Below are positions 23,796 to 34,819 of a stretch of 64,000 nucleotides of DNA, in pieces. The position numbers and the translations under genes are program-made. The first letter of the stretch is position 1; every line of letters begins with the position of its first letter. The stretch is from Chrysemys picta bellii (Eukaryota > Chordata > Testudines > Emydidae), in the NCBI RefSeq assembly GCF_011386835.1, contig NC_088800.1, forward strand, positions 17,818,572-17,882,571, read 5' to 3'. The notes beneath the pieces are model-generated. The model made no database searches and was not told the origin of the DNA. It saw only the letters and a list, made by a program, of their open reading frames with translations.

Positions 23796-23915
23796 CTGAT
23801 CATCATAGCGGTAAATGAGGAATTGTTCTCCTGTTGTATCTTCAAGAAAACTCCCCTGTGGAGAAAGTGCAAACTCAGGCAAGAAGTACGCCCCTTGCGC
23901 CTGCTCTGCTTTGAT
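23796..23915 (-). CDS. ADAMTSL3: ADAMTSL3 internal coding exon (N-terminal linker before first TSR)
   Basis: Read on the minus strand this 120-nt exon encodes 40 residues, including GAYFLPEFALSPQG, then SFLEDTTGEQFL and YRYDDQ. From memory this is nearly identical to the stretch of vertebrate ADAMTSL3 between the signal peptide and the first thrombospondin type 1 repeat; one visible difference is Ile where I recall Thr, before YRYDDQ. ADAMTSL3 (punctin-2) is a secreted, protease-dead ADAMTS-like matrix glycoprotein. The upstream intron ends in a pyrimidine-rich tract and TTACAG (plus-strand CTGTAA at 23916-23921). The downstream intron starts GTCAGT (23790-23795) after Gln-CAG. Both junctions fall between codons (phase 0/0). 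The first residues (IKAEQAQ) differ from mammals, as expected next to a signal peptide. No start codon belongs here; the signal-peptide exon must lie at higher coordinates and the TSR1 exon at lower ones. ADAMTSL1 is the main alternative, but as I recall it lacks this segment. Confidence 0.93.
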
Positions 23916-23919
23916 CTGT

Positions 23920-24865
23920 AAGAGATACAAAGAGGTCACTTTAGGGTGTCTAGTGACAAGCACCAAAACTTTCAAACACGACATGCACACAATTTTATGC
24001 ACAATTTTGCGCACAGGATTTTGAACATTTAGTCCTGAGTATATGTGATGAGAATGTTACAAACAGGCTGATAGTTGCTACCAGCTTGATTTTTCGATGG
24101 TTGACTTGAAATGGAAGTATCAATTATAGGATAAGTAACCTTAATGACCTTAACCGTAACCTATCAGAAATAGACACCCAACATATAGTAATGGTCTACA
24201 AAATTTCGAAAACATTCCACAGATTTCTAACACTAATTCTCTCGATTGAATGGAAGAGAGCCATGATCCTTTGCAAAGAGGCTGAAGCCTGCAACCTGTC
24301 TCATAGCAGTGCTGTGACCACATCACTGGCAAAGTAGTCTGGACTCTGGAGAACCTTACATTGCTACTGCTTTCCATGAACCCATTCTGCAGTGAAGAGG
24401 GGATGACAGTTGCTCAGGCTATAAACCCCATCACATATCAAGAGCACTAAGTTAATTTAATTGTTTTAAATTAAGGAATCATATAACTAGAAATTGTTTG
24501 TAAAAAGCATGTCTAGAATCGGGACAATGGTAGTGCTTTAAAAGAGTGTTAGTAAACAGGATTTTAAACAGGGCTTCAGACCTCGTGTAGATAGGGCAAG
24601 ATATGATTATGTGTGTGTTAGCTGGTCATGGTCAACTCAGGGTTCCCACTAAAGTCCATCATACAAATAAACATAGTTTTCAGTAATGCTTCAGTCAAGC
24701 CAGCTACTTTTGGAGGTCTCCTCGTGCTGGCTCCAATATGCCCACAGCAGTCACAACCTTTGACATGTTTAGTATGACCCTGATCCTGATCTTTTGACGT
24801 CACTGATAGATTTTCCATTGATCCATCTTATATGAGAATATAGGAATAAAGGAGAAGAGTGTAAT
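23920..24865. other. Intronic, no recognised feature
   Basis: Acceptor-side intron. The patch at 24555-24800 has a TCAGACCTCGTGTAGATAGG motif that resembles the end of a MITE, but no partner end was found. Confidence 0.4.
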
Positions 24866-24867
24866 CT

Positions 24868-25064
24868 AGTGATGTGAGCAAAGTATTGGTGGCTAAGAAC
24901 AGTGCTCTTGGATAAATTACTTAACATTTCTACCTCAATTTCCCCAGGTTTAAACTGTGGATAACGACATTCACTGACCTACTTTACAACAGTGTTGTGG
25001 AGGTTAATTATATTTGTACAATGCTTTGAAAGTGAGCAGTGCTAAGTGTTGTTATAAATCGCTA
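24868..25064 (+). repeat. MIR SINE
   Basis: It follows the MIR order: CTAAGAACAGTGCTCTTGGA, AAATTACTTAACATTTCTAC, CTCAATTTCCCCAGG, GTGTTGTGGAGGTTAATTAT and ACAATGCTTTGAAAG. This is one of the better-preserved copies in the window. Confidence 0.75.
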
Positions 25065-25069
25065 ACATT

Positions 25070-28000
25070 TTGGAAAGAGTTGCCGAGCTCAGGGATAGAA
25101 GAGAATCCAAATTATTCCACCACACTTCCCAGAAAAAGGTCTATAACATACTGTTGCTTAATTTCCCATAAACAAGTTTGCCAGAAGGATATGCAGTGAT
25201 TAACTAACTTGTGTTTCCCATCTTTATAAGGTAAATATTTAAACTACAAAGCATTCAGACATATATCATTAAGCTTTGAATATATAAGATGCCAACATTT
25301 GAAGCTGAAATAACAAATTTAATAAGTGTTACAAGAAAAATTGAAATATGTTTCACACACACATTTATTTAAGTGTCAAAAGCTAATGAGCAGTTAGCCA
25401 CTGGGTGAAATACAAGACTACTTGCTAGATTAAGGCAAGCAAACTTTGGCCACAATCATGGAAAATTTCAACCCAAGAGGTGAGTGTTTTAGAAAGTTAT
25501 ATGTGGGGATTATAAGAGCAACTAGTTTGCTTAATTATTGTGGGTGCTACTAAGTACCGAATAGAACTGAAGGACAGAGATAGATAGCAAAGATTGGGGT
25601 CATAAATAATAATCTCCTAGAATCTAATATAAGTCAATTGTCATGGCAAGCCAATGCTGAGATCTAATTGATTGAGCTCTGTTCAAAACACACACAAAAA
25701 TTCATGAATAGTTTTCAAAAGAATTTCAAAAAAGTCTCAAGTCTACCAGCTAGTCAAAAAGAGAAAAAAGTTCACCAAAAATCATCTAAATTTAGACATT
25801 TTTTCAACCAGTTCTACTAATAATATTTGAACAGCTTTAATGTGCATTCATTCCTACACTGTATTTATTTGAATACAGTATGTCCTAGTTTGTTCCATGG
25901 TCCATTTTTTTAACATGTGGGATCTTTCAGGATTCTTTATAAAGCTTTTATTATTATGAATATTTAGCTTAGATAGTAATTCAAATTTCAGAACTTTGTG
26001 AGAATTCACCACATTTTTTAGTTGATGACATCAATTTTAATGGCTTGGCTAGTCTGCAGTACACTCATTACTTAAATGAGAGCTGAAGATTTAAAGTGCC
26101 TCTACTTTCAGAAAACAATTACACATCATCCTGGCGTTTTAAGAACACTTAACAAGACAGTTTAATGTTATTAGCTTCAAGTTAAACATGTCAGGTGGAT
26201 TATAAATGTACTTCAGATTTAGAACAGTCATTTTAAACCAGATTTTATGCTGTTCTTAAATATTATTGTGATGAAGTGGAAAGGTGGTAGTTGATAATTT
26301 AGGTAGGCAACCACAAAAAAATAGTAATTGCATAAAATATTTAAAAAATAAATGTAAAATAAATGTCAGATTGCCATTAAAGGAGGAAATATGGCATAGA
26401 CATTACCATACCTGGCAAGAAGATTTAAAGTCAGGGAAGAAATAGATAAACATTAGTTTGAAAAATTTCCCAGATACCTGCTAGCCAGAGACCAAACAAA
26501 CAATAAAGGTCTCTCTTGCCTTTCAACTCCATTCCATCCCACCAGTGAGGTCCAGGAGACATGATGAGATGACCAGTTCGCAAATCTGACTGCTGAGAAT
26601 GGGAAGATGGTAGGATTTCTATTAAGGTGCTCATTTTCCTGAACCAAGCTTGGTATCAGCCTGTGGTTGGTAGATACTTGCTCAAACCGAACTTCACCAG
26701 CCCCCTGACTGCTGGAAGGGAAAGCTCTCCCTATTTTTAATCCTCTTCTCCCCTTATCCATCACTTGACTAGTGAGGGATTAAACTATTCTCACTTCTCC
26801 AAACTTCTGGTTTCTGATTATGGGAGAGAAGGAAATCAACAGCCAATACCCAAATCCCCATTCTTGCAGTGCTCCTAGAGACTGCCTCTGCTTCTACTGT
26901 AGAGCAACAGAGATATGATTTTTGTCAATTTCATTGCTAGGGTTCTGAGCAGCAGCAGTAAAGCCATCTATCTGTTTTAGGGTTTTCTATAGCTACTACA
27001 CCAATGAATGCTAAGGGCTTTGCAGATAAATTAGATCTACATAGCCCCTAGTAGACTGTATGAAATCTTCCAGAGTCTGGTTAATTTCACTCTGCGGCTG
27101 CCTGGAAAAGCTATGTGCTGCAGCAGAAGTAATGGAGCGGTCTGTCTGCAGACTCAGTCAGACAACACCACAGCAGTTCTATTCAAAATGTCTTCTTTGC
27201 CACCACAAAAACTGGAAACCTGACTTTTTTTTTAAATGAAGGCTTAAATTATGCAAAAAAATGACGTCAGGAGACATTTCCTCCTTAACTTGCCAGGGAA
27301 AGTTTCCTACTAACCATTGGCCAGTAGATTTTAAAATTCTTGAATTAACAAATCAGTTTTAAAGAGTTCCAGAAGAATACTCCTCAAGTTCACACAGGAA
27401 ATCTTTCAAGTAATGATCCTTCCTCATTGTGCAAATATGTTAGGGATGTGAAAATTCCCTAAGCCACAATCAGTTTGCACGCAAATCTGCCCATTTTGCT
27501 GGATTCATATTCATATAAGTCTGATTCTAAAATTCACTCTGGATATTGGATATATAAAATGGCTTCCTCCAACCGTGTTCACAAAGTCTAGTCCCAGCCC
27601 CATTCATTCCTTACTGAAGTGACTCCCTCCCCATATCAGTTTGACTCTTCTCCATTCACTTTTCCTGCTATTCAGGATTCATATTTAGTATCAATATTCA
27701 ACTGATACATATTAGTCATATCTGATTAATCCAGAAGGGTGGATTTTCCCTAACCCTAAATGTTACAGTACTCTTATATAAATATTAGTCTTCAGCAGCA
27801 TATTAGACACTATATGTTGAGGAATTCATCCAAGTATTATAATCCATAACTATTAGTAAGATTTCAGATTCCTAATTAAATTGAAAGATGCAGTTTAGTT
27901 TAAAGCTGTTGTAGTCAGTTTGATATGAAGGTTTTTACAAAGTTCAACTGAACATTACATAACATGCCTCCATTCTATTTTACTATAACCACTGGACATC

Positions 28001-28635
28001 TAAAGTAATTGTTTCATATTTATATATAAACATGTCTTCTGGTATTAATTTGAGGTTTAGAATCAAAACAGCAGCACTAGGATTTAACTTCTGTTAATTC
28101 TTACTGATGAAAGGTCAAGAAGATGAGAAAATGGAGGTGGAATATCTCAAAAAAATGACTTGAGCATAACTCACTGAATTCTTTCATGCCTATGACATGG
28201 GTATGGTGACAAGTTCAAGACCTTTAGCACAGGTTTCTGAGAGCCAAACACTCATTAAAAGAAAATGAATGTACCAATAAGTACATTTGCCCTTCACACA
28301 AACCTACATTACCCAAGATAATCAGCTATTCCCCCTCTAAGCCTACGTGGTGTGTTAGCTAACAAGGGGGAAGCATAAGCAAGGGGTACTCTGCTCAAAA
28401 CAAACTGTACTACATTACTAAGTAATGATGAAAAGCTAATGAGAAAAATCAAACAGATTTTAAAAATGCCAAAGATTATAAAATACTATATTTTACTGGA
28501 GCTTCTTAAATGCCTAAAAACAAAGCCTGATTTGGAGACAAAACGCCAGATTCACTCAAACTTGCAGAGTATAATTTATACCTCCCTGCCTCAGCTAAAA
28601 TTTTGGACCACCTTTGTAATTCAAATTTGCTGTCT
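25070..28635. other. Longest unexplained stretch; intronic
   Basis: I recognise no mobile-element ends here. Overlapping minus-strand frames at 26431-26764 are open but show no known domain, no repeats and no splice context. The block at 26430-27190 is less AT-rich than its flanks and could be an old, unclassified repeat or conserved noncoding DNA. The rest is AT-rich. Confidence 0.4.
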
Positions 28636-28639
28636 GACA

Positions 28640-29195
28640 TCTTCTTCCGCTCTACTTTGCGCTGGTTAGGCCTCAACTGGAGTATTGTGTCCAGTTCTGG
28701 GCACCGCATTTCAAGAAAGATGTGGAAAAATTGGAGAGGGTCCAGAGAAGAGCAACAAGAATGATTAAAGGTCTTGAGAACATGACCTGTGAAGGAAGGC
28801 TGAAAGAATTGGGTTTGTTTAGTTTGGAAAAGAGAAGACTGAGAGGGGACATGATAGCAGTTTTCAGGTATCTAAAAGGGTGTCATAAGGAGGAGGGAGA
28901 AAACTTGTTCATCTCAGCCTCTAAGGACAGAACAAGAAACAATGGGCTTAAACTGCAGCAAGGGAGGTTTAGGTTGGACATTAGGAAAAAGTTCCTAACT
29001 GTCAGGGTGGTTAAACACTGGAATAAATTGCCTAGGGAGGTTGTGGAATCTCCATCTCTGGAGATATTTAAAAGCAGGTTAGATAAATGTCTATCAGGGA
29101 TGGTCTAGACAGTATTTGGTCCTGCCATGAGGGTAGGGGACTGGACTCGATGACCTCTCGAGGTCCCTCCCAGTCCTAGAATCTATGAATCTATA
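28640..29195 (+). mobile_element. CR1 LINE 3' end with intact ORF2 C-terminus
   Basis: A frame ending with a stop at 29106-29108 encodes the CR1 ORF2 C-terminus: [18 protein letters not shown], then [22 protein letters not shown] and [14 protein letters not shown]. Upstream codons of the same frame ([16 protein letters not shown]) reach back to about 28672. The 3' tail after the stop has GGACTCGATGACCTCTCGAG and a short ATCTATGAATCTAT run, the usual CR1 terminus. It is 5'-truncated and inactive. Confidence 0.93.
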
Positions 29196-29439
29196 GTTAA
29201 TTATTTCTGGTATGGTTACAACAAATAACTTGCTCATGTTCGAGGTTTGAGATTTTAAGGTAGGGTGTTGCAAAATACTTTTTAGTCCAGAAGGGGATTA
29301 GTAGCTCCAAAAGTTTGGGAGACCAAGATATAGTATAAACAATTACACAAGGTTACATTATTTTCCAAGAAAAGCTCAGTTCAAAAGTAGCATCAGGTTT
29401 TCAAAGAGGTCCTGTATTTTACCCAATTTATATTTGGAT

Positions 29440-29575
29440 TGACTGATGTACAAGGAAGCCAAGTGACTTGCCAAAAATCAAAGAGTCACTCAGTGGTTCG
29501 AGCAGCATTAGCTCCAAGATACTCCTGGTTCCCAATACCTTGCTATAACCAGAAGACCACAAATTCAAAGCACTA
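29440..29575 (-). repeat. MIR SINE remnant
   Basis: In reverse orientation, AAGTGACTTGCCAAAAATCA, AGAGTCACTCAGTGGTTCGA and ACTCCTGGTTCCCAATACC follow the MIR complement in order. Confidence 0.68.
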
Positions 29576-29579
29576 CCGT

Positions 29580-30690
29580 AAAAAATATTATCTACGTTGA
29601 TTATGTAACATTCAGTCAGGGATACACTATGGGGGAGAGCATACTTAAGAACAAAAAAGAAGACAACAGGCTAGACTGAGGTTCACCAATATCTATCTTT
29701 CTCTCACCTTCATGCAACACTGTTAATGCACAATAACACTCACCTGAGCCTAACAGATAACTGGTGTTCAGTGTTCCAAGTGAAGGTTAAAAAGCCCCAA
29801 GGGTCTATGCCACAAAGTAACACTCCTTTCCAGCCCTCTCTTGGCAATAAAGTTTAATCCTCTACATGCGAGGGTAAAAGGCACTCAGCCTATTCAGTCT
29901 ACTACTAAAGTAGCAGCAAGGCCCCAAGCCAGCAAAATACTATATATATATATATATAGTATAAAGTATTTTGCTGAATCATGGCCTCATACACTAGAAA
30001 ATGTACAGTAGGAAATAATCCTTCATTATTATCAAGGAAAAGGACTGGATGAACTATGAAGTCTCTTCCATCTCTAATCCTATGATGAAACAACAGCCTA
30101 AGAGAATGCAACAAGTTCTCTGTGGCTTGATGAGTCTTGAACTGGCAGTGGCTGGGAAGGGTAACTTGGAAGAAAATTGGAGATGAGGAGGAAGAAATAG
30201 TTAGTCTCCAAAATGAGTGCAAAGATTTTTGTTTTTTAAAGAAAGAACAAACGAACAGATGGCAAATAGAAAAGAATTGGACTCACATTCTTATTGACTT
30301 GCAAATACATGTTTGTCAGATTACTATGCACTGCAAGTCCAATCATATATCAAAAAGTGTGAACCTTTGATTTGATTCTTACAGTTAAATATCTTCCAGT
30401 CTGTTAAACTGTAGTAGCATATGATTTGTGCCCTAGGGAAGAAATATACCAGCTAACAAGCAGCTAATTTTAATGTACTTTCAAGGAATCTAGCACAAAA
30501 CAGTTGGGTGGGCTATGTCACTAGACTTTATCACAAATCATCCAGTTGTGAAGTATCAGATAAATAAAGAAAATCACACTAAAAGGTCCATAGTTTCACG
30601 GCATTTCTATGGTTAATAATTATGATGAGCAGATATCAAAGTATCCATGACTAAGACTAGCTATTTGTCATGGCCAATATTTTCAAAAAT
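29580..30690. other. Intronic; holds a (TA)n cruciform
   Basis: Apart from the inverted repeat at 29931-29975, nothing is recognised. The frames at 29905-30222 and 30137-30370 look random. Confidence 0.45.
29931..29975. repeat. (TA)n tract inside an 11-bp inverted repeat
   Basis: AGCAAAATACT (29931-29941) is the exact complement of AGTATTTTGCT (29965-29975). A TA run fills the loop, a potential cruciform. Confidence 0.8.
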
Positions 30691-30695
30691 GGGTT

Positions 30696-31613
30696 TGTGA
30701 CGGGGTGATGTCTCTTAAGGCTAGTGGGGCCTAACAGTCAGCTCACCCCATCATGTAGCATGGCCCTTTAAGAGGCTGAAAGGTCTGATTGTATATCTCC
30801 CAAGAGACATTGGGAAAGGGGAAGCAGTCCCAGGAGTGAGAAGCGTTGGGGAGGAAATCCTGTTACAGTTTCTTTGATGACCTGGGGCCAAGAGCCTTCC
30901 AGAGAGGGCAGGGCAAGGTTCAACTCTCACGCAGCCAACTGGAGGATAAGCTGGGAGAAGGGGACCAAGATAAAAGCTGCCTCCTCTCTCGTAGCAGGGT
31001 AGACACCAGGAAACATCAGCAGAGAAAGGCTGGGCTTGCGAGCACCCTGAAGCCTAATTAAGGAAAGGGGTCAGCGGAGGGAAAAAACTGGGCTAAGCCA
31101 CAACTCTGCTCCAGAGAAGAGAGCTAAGCGCTCCTGCTTAAGGAGGAACAGAGGATTGGATTAATAGAACCTAGCTCCAGAGAGAAGAAGGGGGATCCTG
31201 TTTAAGGTGAGAACAAGACTAAATCAATACAGCCCAGCTCCAAAAAGGAGAGCTGCGGACTCCTGGTTAGAGGGACTGAAAAGGAGTATCCCAGGGATGG
31301 TACTAGGAGCGGTTCCAGAAATAGAGAATATTTACAAGAGCAAGAAAGAACAATTTCCTGACAGATGGAGCCAGAGACCACTAGTTGGACTAAGCCAGAG
31401 ATGACAAACATCCCCGGATGTATCCGAGTGAACTCCTACTTAGGTTTATGGCTCTTGATAATAAATGAGACCCTTGGAAAAGGGGCGCTCCTTGATTTAA
31501 AAGGTCTGTCTGGACTTGTTTATAACCTAGGTGAATGGAAGTGAGGCAGGGCTCACCAGCAGCAACACACCTGACCGAAAGGGAGCACGCTGGAGTGGCC
31601 TCCAGTCTACACA
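30696..31613 (+). mobile_element. Probable solo LTR of a retroelement
   Basis: It begins TGTGACGGGGTGATG and ends ...TCTACACA, consistent with TG...CA termini. An AATAAATGAGACCC poly(A) signal lies near 31460, about 150 bp from the end. The body carries decayed, spaced repeats of a CCAGAGA-type motif followed by AGGAGCT/AAGGAGG-like bases. No retroviral frames flank it. I could not find a target duplication, so the ends are approximate. Confidence 0.5.
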
Positions 31614-31619
31614 GTTCCT

Positions 31620-31879
31620 AAACTCAGGTCTCTAAATCTACATTTAGGCACCTAAATAAGTGAGCTGATTTTTCCATGAGAGCTGCCAGGTGCACTGCAC
31701 TTATGAAAACAAGGCCACTTATTTAAAATATTGAATAATATTAAATTCATAGTTAAATCCTTGAAAGTTCACTTTATAAATATCTACTACAATTAACATT
31801 TATAGGTCTGTATCTGTAAAATATTCATGGAGGAGTCTTGCTCAGCAGCTGACTGCAGTAACAGAGACCAAGCATTTTT

Positions 31880-31915
<36 letters not shown>

Positions 31916-32985
31916 ATTTTTTGGTCATAAAAACCGCGGTCATGACAGACATACAGTGACACGATCAACAGTACTTTGAGTGTGACTTTCCAATCCCTCT
32001 CCCTAGTGCTCACTCTGACCTTGCTGAAAGCAGACTTCAAACCTCTCTGGTTCAACTAGAAGCCCTAATGTTTTCCCCTTGTCAACTAACTCCTATTCTA
32101 GACTCCCTTAGTCCAAATGTAAATGGAATGTGCCCTAGGGAAATGTCCCAGTGGCTCTAGATAATCATGTGTAGGTATCTGAAAGACTACTGAGAGGTAT
32201 TTCACGGAGCCCATTTGGTTTTGAAAGGAGAGTGAGGCACCATTCGTGAACAACTCTTACAGTCATAGATGGACACTGACTATTTCTGAAGAACATATTT
32301 ACAAACCAGTCCTACAGCCAGATCCATGTTTGTGAGAAGGCAACATTTGATACCAGTTCTGCTGCTCAAATACGGCCTGATCCAAAGCCCATTCAAGCCA
32401 CTGGGAACCTTTCCATGGCCTTGAATGGGCCCTAGATCAGATCCAGAGAACACAGAATATAGGGCTTAGAGTGAAGTTTCGATTGCCCTAGGTTTGCTCA
32501 CTTGAAGCCAAAACTGAAAGAGAGAAGGACAATCCAGATCATTTTGTTTTTAAAAATATGGTGCTGTCATTCTTTCAGGCTCTTTTAAAACAAGCCTATT
32601 TTCTCCAAAATTCATCTTGATTAAATATAAATACATTTCCTTTGGCAAAACTTTTGCTGCAGGCTGTAGATAAAATAAATTTGAACATTTTTCCTGTGCT
32701 TTTTAAAGTTTATCCTAGTGATTAAGCTTTTGGATATTTATCAACAACTAATTGTGTTTTCTCTTGACATAGTTTGGCTAAGAGATTTAACTTTTCACTG
32801 AAATGCTTCAGTAGTGCTTAGCCAAAATACTATTTAGTTTCAAAATCCAGCTTAACTCTCAACTCTGCTTCACATTTCCAAAAGAAATTAATTCTAGAAT
32901 TTTACATGTCTTTTCCCCAGATGAGCTTCTTCTGAACACTGAGTTAGGTACAGTCTACTTCTTCTCCACATGACTGGGGTGATAT
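31620..32985. other. Intronic; A run and one palindromic remnant
   Basis: A pure A run occupies 31884-31910. At 32375-32447, GGCCTGATCCAAAGCCCATT and CCTTGAATGGGCCCTAGATC are arms of the dispersed palindromic family. Confidence 0.5.
31884..31910. repeat. Poly(A) tract
   Basis: About 27 consecutive A residues, with no retroelement body recognised on its 5' side. Confidence 0.9.
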
Positions 32986-32986
32986 G

Positions 32987-34195
32987 TAGGGTGACCATTT
33001 TTCCGTAAACTGAAAACTGTACACATGGGGCTGTCCCGAGTCGCCTGGAGTTGCCACTCATCCCCCATGCCCCCGCTCATCTCCCCATTCCTCTGCGCCC
33101 CTAATTGTGCCAAGTAGCAGAGATGGGGGCAAGGGGAAGAGGAATGGGTATAGGCTGGGATCTGGGCAGCAAAGTAGCGTGTAAGTGTGCAAGTGTGAGA
33201 ACTTTTGGGCTTGGAGCCAGGAGTTGAAGCTATTGGACTACGATCAAGAAAGCAGTGTGATGCCCCTTTGGGGGCTGGGATAGCAGAGGGGCAGGAAGGA
33301 AGCTCCGGGTAGTGGGAGGGACCAAGGACACTCCTGAGAGCAGCCCTGGGGAGGCGAGGGGAGGTCAGCATGCAGGGCTACCATTTCAGATGTTGGTATG
33401 GAGAGGGGCCAACTCCCAGCTGGTGAGGGGATGGGGGAGAGGAGCGAGCGACAAGGGACCAGTGGAGGGTTGCTTGCAGCTGGTTGTATGAAACTTAGGG
33501 GACGGGGCAGGTGCCTCCCATTTCCCTCCCTAAATGGCACCCCGGCCAGGATGTGACAGAAACAGATGACTGAAGGTAGACTGGGGAGGGAAAGAAACAA
33601 GTTGGGGTGGGGTGGGCTGAAGAGGACTCTGGAGATCAGCCCTGAAGGATGGTGGGTCAGAAGGACACGAGGCCAGGATGGGGGCTCCAGGGACCACTCG
33701 CAGGTCCAGACCATGCTCAGTGCCCTGGCACAAGTGGACGCTGCAGGACTCCGTTGGGCACTTACCAGTTGGGTTGTGGGGTAGGGCCCGGGCCCACGAG
33801 TCACAGCTTCATGACTTGGCCGGAGAAGAGTTTGAATTAGGCCCCTAACCGCGCTGCCCTCTGGTTGGGCTGCAGAGTGACACGTGACACTCCATCACTC
33901 CCCAACTGGACGGGCAGAGCATAACAGAGACACAATCGGCCAAACTCTTGTCCCCTCTCCCCTATCTCCTAAACATCGCTGCTTCCCCCGCCCTCAATGT
34001 TCCTTCACACCCCACTAGCAGGGTGCACCCCACTTTTTTGGCAAATCTGGGCATTTGTCCCATTTGCTTTTGGCAACTGATTGGCAAGAGCAAACAGGAC
34101 AAATGCCTAGTTTTGCCAAAAAAAAAGTCAGGACGCCAGGGACACGGCTTAAAAAGGGGACTGTCCCAGCCAAATCAGAATGTATGGTCACCTTA
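32987..34195. mobile_element. 1.2-kb hAT non-autonomous element, TAGGGTGACCAT ends
   Basis: It starts TAGGGTGACCATTTTTCC and ends ATGGTCACCTTA. The 8-bp duplication gtgatatg (32979-32986) against gtgacatg (34196-34203) matches at 7 of 8. The GC-rich interior has frames up to 186 residues (33244-33804, minus) without transposase motifs. Near the right end a long foldback pairs 34034-34071 with about 34085-34132 (TTTTTTGGCAAAT against its complement). The ends relate it to the short elements at 2925 and 60623. Confidence 0.8.
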
Positions 34196-34231
34196 GTGAC
34201 ATGCTTATATTTAAATCACCTGCATGAGGGG

Positions 34232-34305
34232 CTTGAGTTGACCCTGCTCTCACTAAGTCAATGGCAAAGTTCCCATTGACTTCAGTGGTGCAGAATCTGG
34301 GCCTA
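34232..34305. repeat. Palindromic element (CCATTGACTTCAGTGG core)
   Basis: CTAAGTCAATGGCAAAGTTC meets CCATTGACTTCAGTGGTGCA and GAATCTGGGCCT. This is among the clearer copies of the dispersed family. Confidence 0.7.
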
Positions 34306-34444
34306 AATGTAGGCATTACACTTTCAACAGTACAATACTACATAAAATAAACTGTTCATTCATTACTACTGTGATTGGTACTGGTTACTCAATGCATTTC
34401 GACTCTACATAGATAAAAGTGAAGGTGAAAAATATGGAGTAATT

Positions 34445-34580
34445 CACAGGTGTTGGAACTAGGAGTGCTGGGGGTGATGTCGCACCCCCTGGCTTGAAGT
34501 GGTTTCCATCATATCCAGGGTTTACAGTTTGGTTCAATGCTCTTAGCACCCCCACTATACAAATTGTTCCAGCGCCCCTG
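34445..34580. mobile_element. Small hAT element
   Basis: CACAGGTGTTGGAACTAGG on the left is answered by TTGTTCCAGCGCCCCTG on the right. GGGTGATGTCGCACCCCC near 34470 is an internal inverted pair. The flanks gagtaatt (34437-34444) and gagtattc (34581-34588) match at 6 of 8. Confidence 0.72.
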
Positions 34581-34704
34581 GAGTATTCTCCAAGAGAAAA
34601 GCTGGCCCTGGAAGAGATCACTTCATATCAGTGTCAGAAAGTAAATGACTGTGGATCAGATTCTGCCCTTAAAAACATGCACACAACTCCCAGGCATATT
34701 CTTA

Positions 34705-34815
34705 GTGCATCAGTTTCAAGTGTAAAATGGGGACTAGTGATATTGACCTCCATTTGAAAGTGCTTTCAGCTCTATGGATGAAAAGTGCAATATAGGAACC
34801 AAGTATTATTACTGC
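34705..34815 (+). repeat. MIR SINE 3' part
   Basis: GCATCAGTTTCAAGTGTAAA, ATGGGGACTAGTGATATTGA, TGAAAAGTGCAATATAGGAA and CAAGTATTATTA follow the MIR 3' half. Confidence 0.72.
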
Positions 34816-34819
34816 TCAT

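Noticed and set aside
28722..29108. 128-codon frame considered as a host gene
   Set aside because: It matches the CR1 ORF2 C-terminus, and the CR1 3' tail follows it.
33244..33804. Minus-strand frame of 186 codons
   Set aside because: It lies wholly inside the hAT at 32987-34195, shows no transposase motif, and is probably open because of GC richness.
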